Position numbers and translations under genes: made by a program. Below the pieces are notes generated by a model. That model made no database searches and was not told where the DNA came from. It was given only the letters and a program-made list of their open reading frames with translations. Positions 61,541-64,000 of a stretch of DNA of 64,000 nt are shown piece by piece. The stretch is from the NCBI RefSeq assembly GCF_024721115.1, contig NZ_JAMDHK010000001.1, positions 370,762 through 434,761 on the forward strand, in the 5' to 3' direction. The stretch is from Salipiger pentaromativorans (GTDB lineage: Bacteria > Pseudomonadota > Alphaproteobacteria > Rhodobacterales > Rhodobacteraceae). Position 1 is the stretch's first letter. Every line of letters begins with the position of its first letter.

Positions 61541-62016
61541 CCGCCACGCCGACGATCGACCTGCGCCCTTTGCTCTCAAAGGATGCGGCCGTCGTGGCCG
61601 AGATCTTTCTCGACGCGGTCCTGAACGGCACCGCCCGCCACTATACCGAGGAGCAGCGCCGCGCCTGGGCCGGCCCGCGCCCCGACCCCGACCGCTGGTG
61701 CGACCGCATCGGCGCCTCGGTGGGGCTCATGGCCGAACGCAACGGCGTACCGGTGGGCTTCATGACCCTGGTGGCGCCGGATCACATCGACCTCGCCTTC
61801 GTGCGCCCCTCCGCCGCCGGCGAAGGCATCGGCGCGCGGCTGCTCGAAGCGCTCACCGCCATCGCCCGCGCCAGCGGCGCGAAACAGCTCACCTCCGATG
61901 TCAGCAAAGCCGCGCGCCCGTTTTTCGAACGCCACGGCTTCGAAGTCCTGCGCGAGCAATCGGCAATCCGCCGCGGCGTCGCACTCATCAACTACAAGAT
62001 GCGCAAGCCCCTGTAG
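61537..62016 (+). CDS. GNAT-family N-acetyltransferase inserted inside the GTA cluster
   Basis: 159 residues on the plus strand, between GTA g2 and g3, which run on the minus strand. GNAT fold: VPVGFMTLVAPDHIDLAFVRP with acetyl-CoA-binding loop AAGEGIGARLLEALTAIARA (85-110 region), then KAARPFFERHGFEVLREQSA. It resembles YafP-type acetyltransferases. Its TAG stop (62014-62016) is part of a REP-like palindrome shared with the convergent g2. It is clearly not a normal GTA structural gene and may be a cargo gene or a remnant of a mobile unit. Confidence 0.88.
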   Translation: MTATPTIDLRPLLSKDAAVVAEIFLDAVLNGTARHYTEEQRRAWAGPRPDPDRWCDRIGASVGLMAERNGVPVGFMTLVAPDHIDLAFVRPSAAGEGIGARLLEALTAIARASGAKQLTSDVSKAARPFFERHGFEVLREQSAIRRGVALINYKMRKPL

Positions 62017-62072
62017 GGTGGGCAATTTGCCCAACTTTATCGCGGGCGGTGGGCAAATTGCCCACCCTACAG
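62011..62072. repeat. REP-like inverted pair providing stop codons of GNAT and g2
   Basis: Perfect 23-bp arms: 62011-62033 and 62050-62072, with a 16-bp loop (62034-62049). Each arm contains GTAG then the REP palindrome core GGGTGGGCAA. The TAG of the GTAG tetranucleotide is the GNAT stop (62014-62016) on the plus strand and the g2 stop (62069-62067) on the minus strand. The same core occurs in elements 1 and 2, but there the GTAG faces inward; here it faces outward. Confidence 0.9.
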
Positions 62073-63413
62073 CACCCTCAACGCCGGCCGCTTCCAGCCC
62101 TGCATCGGCGCCACCACCAGCTCGGTCAGCGCCCAGACCAGCGCGTCCACCCGGTCGGGCGAACCCTGCCCCTGAAACCCCGCCGCCGTCATCAGCCCCA
62201 TCTGCTCCTCGAGCGCGGCAAAGCCCCCCGCATGCCCCACACGCCCCTGCTCGTAGAGCGCCGCCACCGGCTCCGCCCGCGCCACCTTGCCCCGCGTCGC
62301 ATGCACCTGACGCAGCGCGATCTGCGGCGCCACCTGCCGCAGCACCGTCTCCACCATGGCACCGCCCTGGTTGACCTCGGCCACCACCCGGTCCGCCTGC
62401 CAGCGCTCATAGGCGGCCACCGCCGCCTCCGCCCAGCCCGTGGGCGAGACGCCCTGCACCGTCGCATCCTCCAGCACAACCGCCCGCCAGCCCTGCGGCG
62501 GCCCCTCGCAAAGCACACCGGCCACCACGATCCCGCAGGCATCCGAGGTCTTGCCCGCCCCCGCCGGCGGATCTACCGCCACCACGATGCGGTCAAACCG
62601 CTCCGGCACCGGCAGCCCCTGCGCCCGGTCCAGCATTTCCGCCGTCCAGAGCGCCCCGTCCACATCCGAGACCAGCACCCCGTCCAGCTCCTGCCGCGCC
62701 AGCCGGGTGTTGCCGTAGCGCGCCCGCACCTCCTCCAGAAACGACGCCGCCAGATTGGCGCGGTTGACCTCGGTCTTCGCCCGCGTCACCACCGTGCTCT
62801 CCAGCGCCAGCAATTCCTTCAGCACGCCGACATTGCGCGGCGTCGTGGTCACGCAGACCTGCGGCCGCTCCCCCAGCCGCAGCGCGAATTGCAGCATGTC
62901 CCAGGTCTCACGCGCCTTCTTCCACTTGGCCAGCTCATCGACCCAGGCGGCATCAAATTGCGGCCCGCGCAGCGCCTCCGGATCATGCGCCGAAAACACC
63001 ATCGCCTCCGCCCCGTTCGGCCACACGAGGCAGCGCCGCGTTGCCTGCCACTCGGGCCTGCGGTCCGGCGGCGAACAGGCCAGCAGCCCGCTTTCACCGA
63101 ACACCATCACCTCGCGCGCCTGATCCAGCGTCTCGCCCACCAGCGCCACGCGCCGACAGCGCCCCGGCGACAGCGGCAAAGCCCCTTCCACGCAGGCGCG
63201 CACCCATTCCGCCCCGGCCCGCGTCTTGCCGGCGCCGCGCCCGCCCATGATCACCCAGGCGCGCCAGTCGCCCTCAGGCGGCAATTGATGCGCCATCGCC
63301 CAGAACTCGAAGAGAAAGGGGAGTGCCAGGCACTCCCCCTCCGTCAGCTCACTCAGAAACCCCTCCCGCACCGCAGCACCGGCGGAGGCGAGCCATGCGG
63401 CACCCGATCTCAT
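62067..63413 (-). CDS. GTA terminase large subunit (gp2)
   Basis: 448 residues from the ATG at 63413; other in-frame starts (63500, 63476) overlap g1 further. Packaging motor: Walker A GGRGAGKT (about 57-64), Walker B in QFDAAWVDELAKW, and a C-terminal nuclease domain with IVVAVDPPAGAGKTSDACGI (first nuclease Asp), VVAEVNQGGAMVETVL and DRVDALVWALTELV (last Asp). RcGTA terminases package random cell DNA. Its stop TAG lies in a REP-like palindrome. Confidence 0.92.
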   Translation of the reverse strand: MRSGAAWLASAGAAVREGFLSELTEGECLALPFLFEFWAMAHQLPPEGDWRAWVIMGGRGAGKTRAGAEWVRACVEGALPLSPGRCRRVALVGETLDQAREVMVFGESGLLACSPPDRRPEWQATRRCLVWPNGAEAMVFSAHDPEALRGPQFDAAWVDELAKWKKARETWDMLQFALRLGERPQVCVTTTPRNVGVLKELLALESTVVTRAKTEVNRANLAASFLEEVRARYGNTRLARQELDGVLVSDVDGALWTAEMLDRAQGLPVPERFDRIVVAVDPPAGAGKTSDACGIVVAGVLCEGPPQGWRAVVLEDATVQGVSPTGWAEAAVAAYERWQADRVVAEVNQGGAMVETVLRQVAPQIALRQVHATRGKVARAEPVAALYEQGRVGHAGGFAALEEQMGLMTAAGFQGQGSPDRVDALVWALTELVVAPMQGWKRPALRVL

Positions 63414-63690
63414 CGCGCGCCCGTTCGAGATCCAGAGCCCAGTCTCCGGCAATCCCCTTCTGTTTTCGTCTGACATTGGCGATCTGCGCCTCCGTTTCAT
63501 GCGACGCCCTCATCCAGTAGCGGACATCGCTCATCAGCTTGCCCGCCTCGGTCTTGGACACCTCCTCCCCGTCTTCGATCTGCGCCTTGAGGCGTCTGAT
63601 TTCCGCGCCGAGCTCCTGAAGAACGCCGACGATCCGGTCGCGCTCGTCTTCGAGTCGCGACATCTCCTCTTCGAGATGGATAAGGATCAT
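63349..63690 (-). CDS. GTA small terminase (gp1)
   Basis: 113 residues from the ATG at 63690 (AAAGG upstream; an inner ATG at 63666 is possible). Long coiled-coil helix: HLEEEMSRLEDERDRIVGVL and LGAEIRRLKAQIEDGEEV, then SDVRYWMRASHETEAQIANV. RcGTA gp1 acts as a terminase small subunit with relaxed DNA recognition, which fits the coiled-coil with a short C-terminal segment. It overlaps the start of g2. First gene of the GTA transcript. Confidence 0.88.
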   Translation of the reverse strand: MILIHLEEEMSRLEDERDRIVGVLQELGAEIRRLKAQIEDGEEVSKTEAGKLMSDVRYWMRASHETEAQIANVRRKQKGIAGDWALDLERARDEIGCRMARLRRCCGAGGVSE

Positions 63691-63811
63691 GCTCGATACC
63701 TTTCTTGCCTGTGGGTCTCCGCCCGAGGCAGCAGGACAGATGAAGACATCGAAATACGACTGCCGGGGGCCTGTCCCCGACGCCGTCCACCCATTTGTCC
63801 AGCATGGCAAA

Positions 63812-63840
63812 ACTCTACCCGCGACCGCGCGCCCCGTCAA
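63812..63840 (-). promoter_or_regulatory. Sigma70-type promoter of the GTA cluster
   Basis: On the minus strand: -35 TTGACG (63840-63835), 17-bp spacer, -10 TAGAGT (63817-63812). The expected start is near 63805, giving a leader of about 115 nt before the g1 ATG at 63690. An AT-rich block upstream (about 63870-63930) may be an activator region. No other gene is supported between 63691 and 64000. Confidence 0.65.
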
Positions 63841-64000
63841 ATTCCGGCACCGTGCGCCGCCCCACAACACCCTGTTAATACTTATAAATTCCTCATTAAC
63901 CCCCAGAACTCCGCCGGTTCATCTTTCGTAAAATACTCCCGCCGGAGGCATCCCACAGCGGCCAGATGCCCGCAGGCAAGAAAAAGGCGCGCCCCCGACC

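Noticed and set aside
48794-63870. Prophage
   Set aside because: No integrase, replication, lysis or repressor genes and no att sites; gene order and protein types match an RcGTA-type agent.
63349-63870. g1 start at 63870
   Set aside because: The extra 60 codons run through the predicted promoter and leader; the ATG at 63690 has a ribosome site and begins the coiled coil.

Overview
The window is a 64 kb chromosomal segment of a GC-rich alphaproteobacterium, almost certainly of the order Rhodobacterales (roseobacter/Rhodobacter group). The signs are the very high GC content, the rpiA-gor-hflK-hflC gene order, pyruvate dehydrogenase E1 beta with its own N-terminal lipoyl domain, a CtrA-type TTAA-N7-TTAA site, and a complete RcGTA-like gene transfer agent (GTA) cluster followed by cysE. 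The species cannot be fixed from this sequence.

Layout. 0-5 kb: purD, a conserved secreted/anchored protein, dps, and an mgtE/5-formyl-THF cyclo-ligase pair. 5-10 kb: a purine-salvage patch (guanine deaminase, 8-oxoguanine deaminase-type amidohydrolase) enclosing two CAP-domain lipoproteins, then histidinol phosphatase and an XRE regulator. 10-22 kb: quinone oxidoreductase, a LysR/DUF1127 divergent pair, BI-1 protein, pabC/pabB, HIT protein, rpmG, RNase P RNA with a tandemly expanded P12 region, several small hydrolases and yebC. 22-29.4 kb: glutamine amidotransferase, SLC13-type permease, EamA permease, YmdB-like phosphodiesterase, ferredoxin and ProC-like protein. 29.4-41 kb: Do-like protease, Na/Pi cotransporter with PhoU-like tail, a divergent Cache-PAS histidine kinase and FixJ-type regulator, hflC/hflK, gor and rpiA. 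41-48.7 kb: a cupin-XRE/GNAT pair, the pdhA-pdhB-pdhC operon with a visible promoter and operator-like palindrome, an MFS exporter and cysE.

48.8-63.8 kb is one long minus-strand module encoding a full GTA head-tail particle: g1 small terminase, g2 large terminase, g3 portal, g3.5, g4 protease, g5 capsid, g6-g8 connectors, g9 tail tube, g10/g10.1 chaperones, g11 tape measure, g12 distal tail, g13 hub, g14 peptidase, g15 megatron. All reading frames look intact and most genes are translationally coupled through ATGA, GTGA or TGATG overlaps. A good sigma70-type promoter lies ahead of g1. The cluster is split between g2 and g3 by an opposite-strand GNAT acetyltransferase gene. A perfect 23-bp inverted pair of REP-like palindromes supplies the stop codons of both convergent genes there.

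The same REP-like palindrome (GTAG followed by GGTGGGCA...TGCCCACC) appears at two other convergent gene junctions (6.3 and 14.0 kb) as part of a ~200-240 bp composite element with nested inverted repeats. No CRISPR array, rRNA or tRNA gene, or complete transposon was seen. Many start codons were moved inward from the longest open frame on the basis of ribosome binding sites, family length and gene overlap; doubtful ones are flagged.
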